NCBI GenBank assembly: GCA_004556975.1 | Contig: SFFD01000002.1 | Coordinates: 62,001 to 126,000, forward strand | Reading direction: 5' to 3' | DNA from: Oscillospiraceae bacterium | GTDB lineage: Bacteria; Bacillota; Clostridia; Oscillospirales; Ruminococcaceae | Length of the DNA stretch: 64,000 nt | Shown here: one piece after another, positions 23,794-32,475 of the stretch | How the letters are laid out: each line of letters begins with the position of its first letter | Position numbering within the stretch: the first letter of the stretch is position 1 | Position numbers and translations under genes: made by a program | The notes under the pieces: model-generated | What the model was told of the DNA's origin: nothing | Database searches by the model: none | Seen by the model: only the letters and a program-made list of their open reading frames with translations

Positions 23794-24936
23794 TTATTCA
23801 AAGAAAAGGTTTCTTTGGCGGTGCACCTGCACGCTTAAAAGCAGACCGACGCCAAGATATGTTATACAGACGGAGGTTCCGCCCGCACTTAAAAACGGAA
23901 GCGTTATTCCAATTACGGGAAGCGCGCTTACGCACATTCCGATGTTGATAAGGCACTGCGAAAAAAACATGGCAAAAAAGCCGTAGCATATGTATGCACC
24001 AAGGGGGTCATAGGCGGTGCGCGCGTTGACTATGGCGCGAAGGCAGATTCCGCAAAGCGCCGCCACCACCACCATTGTGCCCACAAAGCCAAGCGCCTGC
24101 CCGATAAACGAAAAGATAAAGTCGTTGTGCATCATCGGAACGTAAAAATAGTCCTTCTGAAAAAGCCCCTTGCCCAAAAGTTGACCCAGACCAATGGAAA
24201 TAAGTCCGCGGCTTTGCTGATAATCGTCCACCGCCGTGGCGTTGTATTCGGAAAAATAAAGGGCAAGAAAGCGCCCCCGCTGGTCGTCGGTAAGCAGATA
24301 CTGCCACGCAATGGGCACTGCCACGGCAAGCAAAGCTATGCCCGCAAGCATATATTTCCAGTCAATTCCCGCGGCAAAAAGCATTACAATAAAAATGAAC
24401 GCGAAAACAATGGCGGTGCCGTCGTCGCCCTGAAAGTGAATAAGCAATATGGGAAAAGCTCCGTGGGCGCAAAGCAAAAGCACGTTAAGAGGCTTGTTGA
24501 TTTCGCTTCTGACCTTTGAAAGGTGATAGGCAAAGCTCATTATAAAGCATATTTTCAAAAGCTCGGACGGCTGAAACGTAAGACCGAAGGGCAGACGCAG
24601 CCAGGCTTTGTCGTCAACGCTTTCGTCAACCTGAAGCCCCACGAAAAACGTAAGCACCACAAGAAAAACCGATATCGGTATGTACAGCTTCCAAAGCTTG
24701 ACAATAAAATGATAATCTATATTTGAAATGATAACCGCCGCCCCAAGACCTAGGAACATTGCGGCAAGCTGAACAATACAGGTTCTTTCCGTAAGGCGCA
24801 GGGTCTGTGCAAGGTCGGACTGATAAAGGCTGTAAAGCAAAAGCACGCTAAGCGTCGACAAAAACACGCAAAAAACAAGCAGCCATTTATCAACGGTTTT
24901 AAGATATTTTTTTATCGCTCTTCTTAACTTCTGCAC
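23794..24936 (-). CDS. rodA: RodA/FtsW-family SEDS peptidoglycan polymerase
   Basis: 380 aa, about ten membrane helices. SEDS proteins polymerise lipid II glycan strands together with a class B PBP. Visible marks: WLRLPFGLTFQPSELLKI, the FQGDDGTAIVF segment, the large loop with QQSRGLISIGLGQLLGKG, HNDFIFSFIGQALGFVG holding the putative catalytic Asp, and LPFLSAGGTS at the end. RodA is preferred to FtsW by the loop pattern. Strong promoter upstream at 24981-25009; glcK follows. Confidence 0.9.
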   Translation of the reverse strand: MQKLRRAIKKYLKTVDKWLLVFCVFLSTLSVLLLYSLYQSDLAQTLRLTERTCIVQLAAMFLGLGAAVIISNIDYHFIVKLWKLYIPISVFLVVLTFFVGLQVDESVDDKAWLRLPFGLTFQPSELLKICFIMSFAYHLSKVRSEINKPLNVLLLCAHGAFPILLIHFQGDDGTAIVFAFIFIVMLFAAGIDWKYMLAGIALLAVAVPIAWQYLLTDDQRGRFLALYFSEYNATAVDDYQQSRGLISIGLGQLLGKGLFQKDYFYVPMMHNDFIFSFIGQALGFVGTMVVVAALCGICLRAIVNARTAYDPLGAYICYGFFAMFFSQCLINIGMCVSALPVIGITLPFLSAGGTSVCITYLGVGLLLSVQVHRQRNLFFE

Positions 24937-24980
24937 TCTGCGCCTCCTTTATTTTTTATGATAATCAAGCATTATATAAT

Positions 24981-25009
24981 ATTATAACATTATAATTTAT
25001 TTTTGTAAA
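24981..25009 (-). promoter_or_regulatory. rodA-glcK promoter
   Basis: On the minus strand: -35 TTTACA (25009-25004), spacer 17 bp, -10 TATAAT (24986-24981), 45 bp before the rodA start. Confidence 0.7.
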
Positions 25010-25163
25010 CGCCGTAAAAAAGGCTTTTTTCTTAAGTTTTTATGAAAGAAAAGAGAAAAAAGCTTGGCGCCGGCGGCAGTTTCTTGTTGTTTCTTTGCTT
25101 TCTTCGTCGTAAAGGCTGATTTTAAGCCGCCTTTGTTTAAAGTTTTTTGGTGACTATTCTCTA

Positions 25164-25192
25164 TTGTAAAAAGAAACGATGTATGATATCAT
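25164..25192 (+). promoter_or_regulatory. Candidate promoter of tsaE-tsaB-rpiB
   Basis: TTGTAA (25164-25169), 17 bp, TATCAT (25187-25192). The rest of the gap 24937-25163 is AT-rich with a short AAAAAAGGCTTTTTT palindrome and nothing else I recognise. Confidence 0.5.
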
Positions 25193-25231
25193 ATAAATTT
25201 AGAATATGGGTAAAAAGGGGTGAACTGCGCC

Positions 25232-25657
25232 TTGCAAAGCTTTATATCGCGCTCCGAAAAGGATACGGCGGATTTTGCGCGCGAATTTGCAAAGACTTTG
25301 CGCCCGGGGGATATAGTCGCATTTTTCGGCGGGCTGGGCGCAGGCAAAACCACCTTTACCAGATATATGTGCGAAGCGCTTGACTGCCGCGACGATGTTT
25401 CAAGCCCTACCTTTGCGCTTGTGCACTGCTATCGGGCAAAATTTCCCATATACCACTTTGATATGTACCGCATAAACGGGTTTGACAACCTTTATTCAAC
25501 GGGCTTTTTCGACTATCTTGACGCGGGCGGCGTGCTTGTAATCGAGTGGAGCGAAAATGTGCTTGAATTTTTGCCGAAGGATATGATTCGCGTGGACATA
25601 AAGCGCATAAGCGATAACGAACGCGAAATTACCGTGAAAAGGGGAGAGGAAGAATGA
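25232..25657 (+). CDS. tsaE: tRNA t6A-modification ATPase TsaE
   Basis: 141 aa P-loop protein: Walker A GGLGAGKTTFTRYMCEAL near 37, SPTFALVHCY, FDMYRI, and VIEWSENV. TsaE is the ATPase that, with TsaB and TsaD, places threonylcarbamoyl on A37 of ANN-reading tRNAs. TTG at 25232 preferred because AAGGGG lies 11 bp upstream; the GTG at 25220 overlaps that site. tsaB starts inside its stop (ATGA), so expression is coupled. Confidence 0.92.
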   Translation: MQSFISRSEKDTADFAREFAKTLRPGDIVAFFGGLGAGKTTFTRYMCEALDCRDDVSSPTFALVHCYRAKFPIYHFDMYRINGFDNLYSTGFFDYLDAGGVLVIEWSENVLEFLPKDMIRVDIKRISDNEREITVKRGEEE

Positions 25658-26364
25658 AGATACTCGGCTTTGACACCGCTGCAAAGACCGCTTCCGTCGC
25701 GCTGACGGAGGGCGGACGCCTTGTTTCCGAATTTTATCTCGACAGCGGCTTTACACATAGCGAAACCGTCCTCCCCATGGCAAAGGCTCTGCTTGAAATC
25801 GCCGGAACCAAGCCGGAAGAAATTGATGTGTTTGCCGTAAACTGCGGGCCGGGTTCTTTTACCGGGCTTCGTATCGGCATTGCCGCAGTAAAGGCTATGG
25901 CGATGAGCCTTAAAAAGCCCTGCGCAGCCGTTTCAACTCTTGAAGCGCTTGCGGAAAACCTTATTGAAAGCAAAGGCGTAATCTGCCCCGTTATGGACGC
26001 CCGCTGCAACCAGATGTATACCGCCTTTTTTAAGAGCGACGGAGAAACGCTTTCCCGCATTTGCGACGACAGAACCGTTTCCACCGACGCTCTTTTTGAG
26101 GATATAGAGAAAATTTTTGCCGAAAGCGGCGAAAAGATAATGCTTGTGGGCGACGGCGCCGAGCTTTGCGCCCGGCGCTTTGAAAGCGGGCATATCTCCG
26201 TTGCGCCGCCGCAGCTTATAAAGGGGCACGCCTTCAGCGTGTGCCGCGTTGCCGAAAGAATAAGCGGAGAAAACGCCCTTGTAACGGCAGAGGCGCTTGT
26301 TCCCAATTATCTTAAGCTTGCCCAGGCAGAAAAAGAAAAATTAGAGAAAGAGGGTAAATTATGA
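25654..26364 (+). CDS. tsaB: tRNA t6A-modification scaffold protein TsaB
   Basis: 236 aa. It has the ASKHA-like start MKILGFDTAAKTASVAL, the SETVLPMAKALLE helix, NCGPGSFTGLRIGIAA and the DARCNQMYTAFF strand. It partners TsaD in threonylcarbamoyl transfer. Overlaps tsaE and rpiB by 4 bp each. A tsaD gene is not in this window, nor is rimI, which often follows. Confidence 0.92.
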   Translation: MKILGFDTAAKTASVALTEGGRLVSEFYLDSGFTHSETVLPMAKALLEIAGTKPEEIDVFAVNCGPGSFTGLRIGIAAVKAMAMSLKKPCAAVSTLEALAENLIESKGVICPVMDARCNQMYTAFFKSDGETLSRICDDRTVSTDALFEDIEKIFAESGEKIMLVGDGAELCARRFESGHISVAPPQLIKGHAFSVCRVAERISGENALVTAEALVPNYLKLAQAEKEKLEKEGKL

Positions 26365-26798
26365 TTGCAATCGGCTCCGACCACGGCGGCTATCTTCTTA
26401 AAGAAGAAATCAAAAAGCACCTTAAGGAAAAAGGGTACGAATTCAAAGATTTCGGAACGGACAGCACCGCTTCCTGCGACTATCCCGTATATGCCGAAAA
26501 GGTGTGCCGCGCAGTTCAGTCCGGCGAATGCGAAAAGGGAATTCTCATCTGCGGCACCGGAATCGGAATGAGCATGTGCGCCAACAAATGCAAAGGAATC
26601 CGCGCGGCAGTCTGCGGCGACCACTTTTCCGCGGAGTTTACAAGAAAACACAATAACGCAAATGTGCTTTGCCTCGGCGCGCGGGTAATCGGCGCCGGCG
26701 TTGCAATGCAGCTTGTGGATATATTCCTTACCACGGAATACGAAGGCGGCCGCCACGAAAAGCGCGTTGAAATGATGATGCAGCTTGAAAACGAGTAA
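26361..26798 (+). CDS. rpiB: Ribose-5-phosphate isomerase B
   Basis: 145 aa. Shows IAIGSDHGGYLLKEEI, CDYPVYAEKV, GILICGTGIGMSMCANK with the catalytic Cys, and NVLCLGARVIG. It interconverts ribose-5-phosphate and ribulose-5-phosphate; an allose/galactose-phosphate isomerase of the same family is less likely. Its start overlaps the tsaB stop by 4 bp, giving a tsaE-tsaB-rpiB operon. Its nucleotide context leads naturally to upp downstream (PRPP metabolism), though upp seems separately transcribed. Confidence 0.92.
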   Translation: MIAIGSDHGGYLLKEEIKKHLKEKGYEFKDFGTDSTASCDYPVYAEKVCRAVQSGECEKGILICGTGIGMSMCANKCKGIRAAVCGDHFSAEFTRKHNNANVLCLGARVIGAGVAMQLVDIFLTTEYEGGRHEKRVEMMMQLENE

Positions 26799-26826
26799 TT
26801 CCGATACCCCATATACCCAATTTCGG

Positions 26827-26910
26827 TTTTGATAAAATTTATAACCACAGCGCAAATATCCCCCGCCTATAAAGGCGCCGGGTTTTATCAAAAGCTTTCG
26901 TTCGGGCTTT
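26827..26910 (+). other. Structured leader before upp
   Basis: TTTTGATAAAA (26827-26837) and TTTTATCAAAA (26883-26893) are perfect inverted arms of 11 bp. Between them lies a small CGCC-TATAAA-GGCG hairpin. The right arm overlaps AAAAGC...GCTTTTT (about 26889-26912), a weak terminator-like stem. The arrangement could be alternative folds; nothing matches a riboswitch I know. Confidence 0.3.
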
Positions 26911-27043
26911 TTCAATTCCCCGCGGAAACTTCTGGAAGCCAACGCTCCTTTGCGCCCACCGTAACCGTTCGCAGGCTCTGCTCAATAAAAGCAAGGCAGA
27001 GCGCTGCTCCAATTTAAATATTTTTTTCAAGGAGGAACAGCAT

Positions 27044-27676
27044 ATGTCCAAACAGCCTATCGTTCTCGACCACCCGCTTATCCAGCACAAACTTTCCATT
27101 CTTCGCCGTGAAGAAACCGACACCAAAACCTTCCGCGAGCTTATCACCGAAATCGCTATGCTCATGTGCTTTGAAGCAACCCGCGACCTTGAAACCGAGG
27201 ATGTGGAAATCGAAACCCCCGTTGCAAAATGCGTAGCAAAACAGCTTAAAGGCAAACAGCCCGCCATAGTTCCGATTCTTCGCGCCGGTATCGGTATGGT
27301 TGACGGTATGCTCAACCTTCTTCCTCAGGCAAGAGTCGGTCACATCGGTCTTTACCGCGACCCCGAAACCTGCAAGCCTGTTGAATATTACTGCAAGCTG
27401 CCGGACGACATTGCAGAGCGCGAGGTTTTCGTTGTCGACCCCATGCTTGCCACCGGCGGCAGCGCCATTGACGCCATAAGCCAGATTAAAAAGCGCGGCG
27501 TAACCCGTATCCGCTTTATGTGCACCATAGCCGCTCCGGAAGGTCTTGCCGCCCTTCAGGAAGCGCACCCCGACGTACAGATTTACTGCGCCGCCTGCGA
27601 CAGCCACCTCAACGAGCACAATTACATTGTTCCCGGTCTCGGCGACGCCGGCGACCGTATCTTCGGCACAAAATAA
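27044..27676 (+). CDS. upp: Uracil phosphoribosyltransferase
   Basis: 210 aa. Family marks: [38 protein letters not shown], the PRPP loop [12 protein letters not shown], and the uracil-binding C-terminus [18 protein letters not shown]. It salvages uracil to UMP. AAGGAGG stands 8 bp before the ATG. The last base of its stop codon is the first base of the ruvX start. Confidence 0.96.
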   Translation: MSKQPIVLDHPLIQHKLSILRREETDTKTFRELITEIAMLMCFEATRDLETEDVEIETPVAKCVAKQLKGKQPAIVPILRAGIGMVDGMLNLLPQARVGHIGLYRDPETCKPVEYYCKLPDDIAEREVFVVDPMLATGGSAIDAISQIKKRGVTRIRFMCTIAAPEGLAALQEAHPDVQIYCAACDSHLNEHNYIVPGLGDAGDRIFGTK

Positions 27677-28104
27677 TGAAGATTATGGCAGTTGATTTCG
27701 GCGACGCGCGCACCGGCCTTGCCATATGCGACAAAACGGAGCTTTTGGCGTCGCCTGTTGGCGTTATTCACGAAAAACGCTTTGAGCACGCAGTGGAAAA
27801 GGTTGCCGCAGCCGCGGCTGAAAACAGGGCGGAGGCGGTTATCGTCGGCCTGCCCCTTAATATGAACGGCTCCGAAGGCCCTCGGGCGGAACTTTGCCGT
27901 AATTTTGCCGAGCAGCTTTCAAGCAGAGTAAACGTACCCGTAAGAATGTGGGACGAGCGTCAGACCACCGTTTCCGCCGCGGGGTATCTTAACCAAACGG
28001 ATACCCGCGGCAAAAAGCGCAAAGAAGTGATTGACGCCGTTGCAGCGGTAATCATTCTTGACAGCTATCTTCAGTGGCGAAAAAACCACCCGGAAGAATT
28101 TTAA
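27676..28104 (+). CDS. ruvX: RuvX/YqgF-type Holliday junction resolvase
   Basis: 142 aa RNase H-fold nuclease: IMAVDFGDARTGLAICD with the first catalytic Asp, VGLPLNMNGSEGPRA, WDERQTTVSA and IDAVAAVIILDSYL with the last Asp. In other bacteria it acts on 16S rRNA 5' ends. Start at 27676 because it gives MKIMAVDFG; the frame is open 52 codons further upstream inside upp. Its start shares one base with the upp stop, so it depends on upp translation. Confidence 0.88.
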   Translation: MKIMAVDFGDARTGLAICDKTELLASPVGVIHEKRFEHAVEKVAAAAAENRAEAVIVGLPLNMNGSEGPRAELCRNFAEQLSSRVNVPVRMWDERQTTVSAAGYLNQTDTRGKKRKEVIDAVAAVIILDSYLQWRKNHPEEF

Positions 28105-28105
28105 C

Positions 28106-28138
28106 AAAAAAGCCCGTCTGAAAAGCCGGGCTTTTTTT
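28106..28138 (+). terminator. Terminator of upp-ruvX
   Basis: AAAAAAGCCCG (28106-28116) pairs with CGGGCTTTTTT (28127-28137). Confidence 0.85.
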
Positions 28139-28171
28139 CATGCGGCGTTTCCGCCCCCGCTGTGCCGGCAC

Positions 28172-28209
28172 AAAAATATCCCGCAGCCAAAAGGCGGCGG
28201 GATATTTTT
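28172..28209. terminator. Terminator of the glycosyltransferase operon
   Basis: AAAAATATCCCGC (28172-28184) and GCGGGATATTTTT (28197-28209) form a perfect 13-bp stem with T-runs on both strands; it ends the minus-strand operon. Confidence 0.85.
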
Positions 28210-28214
28210 TTAAT

Positions 28215-29324
28215 CTATCTTTCGTGAATTTTTTCGTAAAGCACCGCGGCGGAATTGCCTATGCCAAGGGCTTTTGCCGCTTCGCTCATTTTTTCAAGGC
28301 GCTCGCCGTCGGAAAGCAGCTCTATGCAAAGTGCGGCAAGCCCTTCCGGCGTTTCCGCCGTTGCGGCAGCGCCGCATTCCGTAAAGAATTTAAGGTTGGG
28401 CGCTTCACAGCCGCCGACGGCGTTCACCAAAACCATGGGCAGCCCCTTCACCGCGGCTTCCGTAGTGCTTATGCCGCCCGGCTTTGTAAGATAAAGGTCG
28501 GCGCTGTCCATAAGCAGCGAGATATTTTTGGTATATCCGCGGATACTTACATTGCCAAAGGCAACATATTCGTCGGCAAGACGGCGGAAAAGCCGCTTGT
28601 TTGTGCCGCATATTACCGTAACCTCGCAATCGGCCGGAAGGTTTTCCGAAATATCTTTAAGAATCTTTTTAATGGGGCCGCAGCCCATGCTTCCGCTCAT
28701 AATAAGCAGGTGCTTTTTCTGCGGGTCTATTCCGGCGCTTTCTTTGGCCTTTGTCTTGTCGGTATGGAAAAAGAACATAGGCCTTACGGGAATTCCGCTT
28801 GGCAAAAGGGTTTCTGCCGGAATTCCAAGCGCGGCAAAATCGTCGCTTACGTTCCGATAGGGCGTTACGAAAATATCGGTGCGAACGTCCTCTGCCGTCG
28901 GGCTTGCGGTATAATCGGTCACCACAAAGGCAGTTTTTACCGAAAGAGGGCTGCGCTTTTGAATTTCCGTAATCATAAGAGCGGGAAAAAGATGCGTACA
29001 GATAACGGCGTCAAACCCGTTTGCGGTAATAAAACGGCGCAGCTTCCGGCAGCCGATTTTAAGAATGTGCTGCGCGGCGGATTTCTCGTCAAAAGTCACC
29101 GGGTGCTCTTCTGCAAAAGAATAGCCCTTGTTAAACACTTCGGGAAAATAGCGGTAAAGGCGTACATGCCACTTTGAAATAAATTTTGATGTGCCGTTTG
29201 ATATAAAAGTAAGCGCGTCCATAATAATGCAGCTGTCGCCGCGGCTTTCAAATTCCGCTTTAACGGCGGCGGCGCAGGAATTGTGCCCCTCGCCGGTGTT
29301 GCAGCTTAAAATAAGCACTCGCAT
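28215..29324 (-). CDS. MGDG-synthase/UgtP-like glycosyltransferase (GT28)
   Basis: 369 aa. Starts MRVLILSCNTGEGHNSCAAAVK, the glycine/His motif of the monogalactosyl- and glucosyl-diacylglycerol synthase family. The C-terminal half has LIMSGSMGCGPI and the UDP-sugar site TKPGGISTTEAAVKGLPMVLVNAVGGCE. Such enzymes make glycosyl-diacylglycerols, the anchor of lipoteichoic acid, at the membrane surface. ATG at 29324 with AGGAG 8 bp upstream is better than the GTG at 29333. Third gene of a compact operon; it overlaps the stop region of the upstream gene. Confidence 0.86.
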   Translation of the reverse strand: MRVLILSCNTGEGHNSCAAAVKAEFESRGDSCIIMDALTFISNGTSKFISKWHVRLYRYFPEVFNKGYSFAEEHPVTFDEKSAAQHILKIGCRKLRRFITANGFDAVICTHLFPALMITEIQKRSPLSVKTAFVVTDYTASPTAEDVRTDIFVTPYRNVSDDFAALGIPAETLLPSGIPVRPMFFFHTDKTKAKESAGIDPQKKHLLIMSGSMGCGPIKKILKDISENLPADCEVTVICGTNKRLFRRLADEYVAFGNVSIRGYTKNISLLMDSADLYLTKPGGISTTEAAVKGLPMVLVNAVGGCEAPNLKFFTECGAAATAETPEGLAALCIELLSDGERLEKMSEAAKALGIGNSAAVLYEKIHER

Positions 29325-29329
29325 TTTGC

Positions 29330-29806
29330 TCACTCCTTTGCCGCGGCCTTTGTGCTTCTCAAATAAAGCTTGACAAGCCGCGGTCGGTTGTATCTTTGAA
29401 TAAGAATAAACGGAAGGTTACCCAAAAGAACATATACGGCGTATACGATTGCGCCGCCGGCGCCGGGCCAAATCCAAAGGCAGTAAAGCCCCGTAAGGCA
29501 AAGCAAAAAATGAGTAACCTCCGCCTCGCAGGTTTCAAGAATCATCACCATAAGCCTTTTGCTGTCAACACTTCCGCAAAGGTTCTTTGCCGGCATAAGC
29601 TTTTTAAAGACCTTGCTCATATCAGGCACCTTGTTCTGCCATTTGTTAATGCCTATCTTTGTATAAATTTTTCCGTTATTTTCAAACCCAAAGCTTTTAA
29701 ACGGAAAATGGTCGTATTTAAAAACAGTTTTCGGGACTGCCCGCCCGATAAAGAAAAATAAAGTTCCGGTAACGGCAAAATATATTGCGCAATACAGTAA
29801 TTTCAC
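29330..29806 (-). CDS. CrtO-like glycolipid acyltransferase family membrane protein
   Basis: 158 aa with membrane segments at the N-terminus (LLYCAIYFAVTGTLFFFIG) and C-terminus. The middle holds KSFGFENNGKIYTKIGINKWQNKVPDMSK, the signature region of the glycosyl-diaponeurosporenoate acyltransferase (CrtO) family. No carotenoid genes are here; next to a glycolipid synthase it may acylate a glycolipid head group (inference). GTG at 29806 has GGGAGG at good distance; the frame extends 18 codons upstream without a ribosome site. Confidence 0.65.
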   Translation of the reverse strand: MKLLYCAIYFAVTGTLFFFIGRAVPKTVFKYDHFPFKSFGFENNGKIYTKIGINKWQNKVPDMSKVFKKLMPAKNLCGSVDSKRLMVMILETCEAEVTHFLLCLTGLYCLWIWPGAGGAIVYAVYVLLGNLPFILIQRYNRPRLVKLYLRSTKAAAKE

Positions 29807-29822
29807 AGGTCCCTCCCCAAAA

Positions 29823-30416
29823 TCAGTCGTCGTCAATTTCGACGTATCTGTCGTTGTCATCGGAAAGCTGGTGGTCGATTATTTTAACGGTAAAAACAGC
29901 TACGATAAGGTTAAGTATTCCGTCCGCAAATACTGAAATTCCAAGGAATACGGTAAGCATTCTTGCTGCCTGCGCCGGGCGGATAATAAGCAAAACGCCC
30001 GCCGCCACGGTAATTACCGCAAACAAAAGGATAAGCCACCATGTGCGAATTCCAAACGGCTTTGAATCAATGGCAATCTGAATTTTAAAAAGCCCGTCGC
30101 AAAGTACAGCAATGCCTATTACAATGCAGAAAAAGCTAACCAGATGTTCCGGATTTACAAGCACGATTATGCCAAGCGCAATAAGAAGCCCGCCGAAGGC
30201 AAGGTCATACTGAAAAGCAAGCCGGAATAAATCCTTTGAAAAATATCCTATTATTTTTACTATGCCGAAAACAATCATTCCTATTCCCAACATGATTCCT
30301 ATGGCGGTAAGAGAAAGATCCGGCATGGCAAAAAGCAAAATGCCAAGGACGCAATAAAGCACCGAAAGAACAATATAGCCGATTTTTGCGGCTTTCATAG
30401 GTAAAACTGAACGCAT
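29823..30416 (-). CDS. HdeD/DUF308-like six-helix membrane protein
   Basis: 197 aa with six hydrophobic segments in three pairs and little else. The pattern GYIVLSVLYCVLGILLFAMPDLSLTAIGIMLGIGMIVFGIVKI repeats loosely three times, typical of DUF308. HdeD is linked to acid tolerance in E. coli; the role in Firmicutes is unknown. First gene of the operon with the CrtO-like and GT28 genes (16 bp and 5 bp gaps). ATG at 30416 behind GGGAGG. Confidence 0.75.
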   Translation of the reverse strand: MRSVLPMKAAKIGYIVLSVLYCVLGILLFAMPDLSLTAIGIMLGIGMIVFGIVKIIGYFSKDLFRLAFQYDLAFGGLLIALGIIVLVNPEHLVSFFCIVIGIAVLCDGLFKIQIAIDSKPFGIRTWWLILLFAVITVAAGVLLIIRPAQAARMLTVFLGISVFADGILNLIVAVFTVKIIDHQLSDDNDRYVEIDDD

Positions 30417-30548
30417 AAGGTTACCTCCCAAAATTTCTAATGCGTATTATACATAATTCTGAAATGAAATAAAATAGTCAAAAATCGGTATTTGTCTGAA
30501 AACAGTACATGAACAAAAAACGTAAAGCTGTCAAAGCCGGCGCTTTTA

Positions 30549-30577
30549 TTGCAATCCTGCGCGGATTGTAGTATAAT
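30549..30577 (+). promoter_or_regulatory. pepF promoter
   Basis: TTGCAA (30549-30554), 17 bp, TATAAT (30572-30577), 31 bp before the pepF ATG. Confidence 0.75.
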
Positions 30578-30608
30578 ATTAAAGTAAAATTTTATATGGA
30601 GGTATAAA

Positions 30609-32399
30609 ATGGATATTTTAAAGAGAAGCGAAGTTCCGGAAGAGTTCACCTGGAACCTCGGCGATATGTTTGAAAGCGATGAAGCATGGCTTAAAGAGTA
30701 TGACGCTCTTAAAGAGTACCCCGCAAAAATCGCGGAATTTCAGGGCAAGCTGGGCGAATCCGCCGAAAATCTGCTTGCGTTTATGAAATTAAGCGACGAA
30801 ATTCAGGTTCGTCTTTCCGTGTTTCACGGCTACGCCAACTGCAAAGGCGATGAGGATACCGGCAACAGCAAATATCAGGATTTCAGAGGAAAAGCAACCT
30901 CGGTTCTCGTTTCCGTAATGAGCGCAATGGCATTTTCCACTCCCGAAATCATGGAAATTCCCGACGACAAAATCGAACAGTTCTATAAGGACGAGCCGGA
31001 GCTTAATACTTACCGCCGCAGCATTTATCAGATTCGCCGCAAAAAAGAACATATTCTTTCCAAAGAGGGCGAAACTCTGCTTGCCGCCGCGGGCGAAATG
31101 GCCGAAAGCCCCGATACTATCGGAAGCACCTTCCGCAATGCGGAGCTTAAATTTCCCTCCGTAACCGATAAAGACGGCGCCGAGCACCAGCTTACCAACG
31201 GCTCTTTTGTTCCGCTTCTTGAAAGCAGCGACGTAAACTTCCGCAAAAAGGTATTTGAAACATATTATAACCGCCTCGGCGAATACAAAAATACCATTGC
31301 CGCAACTCTTGACGCCCAGTTCAAGCAGCTTTGCTTCTTTGCAAACGCAAGAAAATATCCAAGCACCCTTGCCGCTTCCCTTGACGCCACCGAAGTGCCC
31401 ACAGAGGTTTATCATAACCTTATAAAGGCTGTTCACGCAAACCTTGACAAGATGTATCACTATGTTGCCCTGCGCAAAAAGCTTCTCGGCGTTGACGAGC
31501 TGCATATGTACGACGTTTACACCCCAATTGTTGCGGACGCCGCAGAGAAAATCACCTTTGAACAGGCAAAGGAAAACGTGCTTGAAGCGCTTCAGGTTCT
31601 CGGTCAGGACTATGTCGATATTCTTAAAGAGGGCTTTGCAAACCGCTGGATTGATGTCTATGAAAACGTGGGCAAACGCGGCGGCGCATACTCCTCCGGC
31701 AGCAGCCGCCCGCACCCCTATGTGCTGCTGAACCACAAGGACAACCTTGACAGCCAGTTCACCCTTGTTCACGAAATGGGTCACGCGCTTCACAGCTATC
31801 ACAGCACCAAATACCAGCCCACCTGCACAAGCGACTATGTAATTTTTGTGGCAGAGGTGGCTTCCACCTGCAACGAAGTGCTGCTTATGCGCCACCTTCT
31901 TGCAAAAACCACCGACAAGCGCGAACGCGCCTATCTTATAAATCACTTCCTTGACCAGTTCAAAAGCACCGTTTACCGCCAGACCATGTTTGCCGAATTT
32001 GAGCTTGCCATGGGCGAAATGGCAGAGCGCGGCGAATCGCTTACGGCGGACGCCCTCTGCAAAAAATATTACGAGCTGAACAAGCTTTATTTCGGCCCCG
32101 ATATGGTTTCGGACGAGGGCATTGCTCTTGAATGGGCAAGAATTCCTCATTTCTTCTATAACTATTATGTGTTCCAGTACGCCACCGGTTTTTCTGCCGC
32201 AGTTGCGATTGCCAACCGTATTCTGGAGCTTGGCGAGCCGGCAGTAAAGGATTATAAAAAGTTCCTTTCCGGCGGAAGCAGCACAGACCCCATCTCTCTT
32301 CTCAAAATCGCCGGCGTGGATATGAGCAGTCCGGAGCCGATAAACTCCGCCCTCAAGCTTTTCGGCGAGCTTGTTGACGAGCTGGAAGAACTGATGTAA
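30609..32399 (+). CDS. pepF: Oligoendopeptidase F (M3 metallopeptidase)
   Basis: 596 aa, the usual PepF length. The zinc motif HEMGH is at 388-392, in LVHEMGHALHSYHSTKYQP, with the third ligand Glu in AEVASTCNE. N-terminal helical part starts WNLGDMFESDEAW, a family signature. It cuts short cytoplasmic peptides of about 7-17 residues. GGAGG lies 8 bp before the ATG; single gene with its own promoter and terminator. Confidence 0.94.
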   Translation: MDILKRSEVPEEFTWNLGDMFESDEAWLKEYDALKEYPAKIAEFQGKLGESAENLLAFMKLSDEIQVRLSVFHGYANCKGDEDTGNSKYQDFRGKATSVLVSVMSAMAFSTPEIMEIPDDKIEQFYKDEPELNTYRRSIYQIRRKKEHILSKEGETLLAAAGEMAESPDTIGSTFRNAELKFPSVTDKDGAEHQLTNGSFVPLLESSDVNFRKKVFETYYNRLGEYKNTIAATLDAQFKQLCFFANARKYPSTLAASLDATEVPTEVYHNLIKAVHANLDKMYHYVALRKKLLGVDELHMYDVYTPIVADAAEKITFEQAKENVLEALQVLGQDYVDILKEGFANRWIDVYENVGKRGGAYSSGSSRPHPYVLLNHKDNLDSQFTLVHEMGHALHSYHSTKYQPTCTSDYVIFVAEVASTCNEVLLMRHLLAKTTDKRERAYLINHFLDQFKSTVYRQTMFAEFELAMGEMAERGESLTADALCKKYYELNKLYFGPDMVSDEGIALEWARIPHFFYNYYVFQYATGFSAAVAIANRILELGEPAVKDYKKFLSGGSSTDPISLLKIAGVDMSSPEPINSALKLFGELVDELEELM

Positions 32400-32417
32400 T
32401 CAAGCGTCATTACAAAC

Positions 32418-32445
32418 AAAAAGTCCGGCTTTGCCGGACTTTTTT
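32418..32445 (+). terminator. pepF terminator
   Basis: AAAAAGTCCGGC (32418-32429), loop TTT, GCCGGACTTTTTT (32433-32445). Confidence 0.9.
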
Positions 32446-32475
32446 ATACAGTAAAAAAACTGCCGAACAAAAAAT

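Noticed and set aside
30789..32150. Long open frame antisense to pepF (453 codons)
   Set aside because: Lies wholly inside pepF, no ribosome site, composition typical of an antisense shadow.
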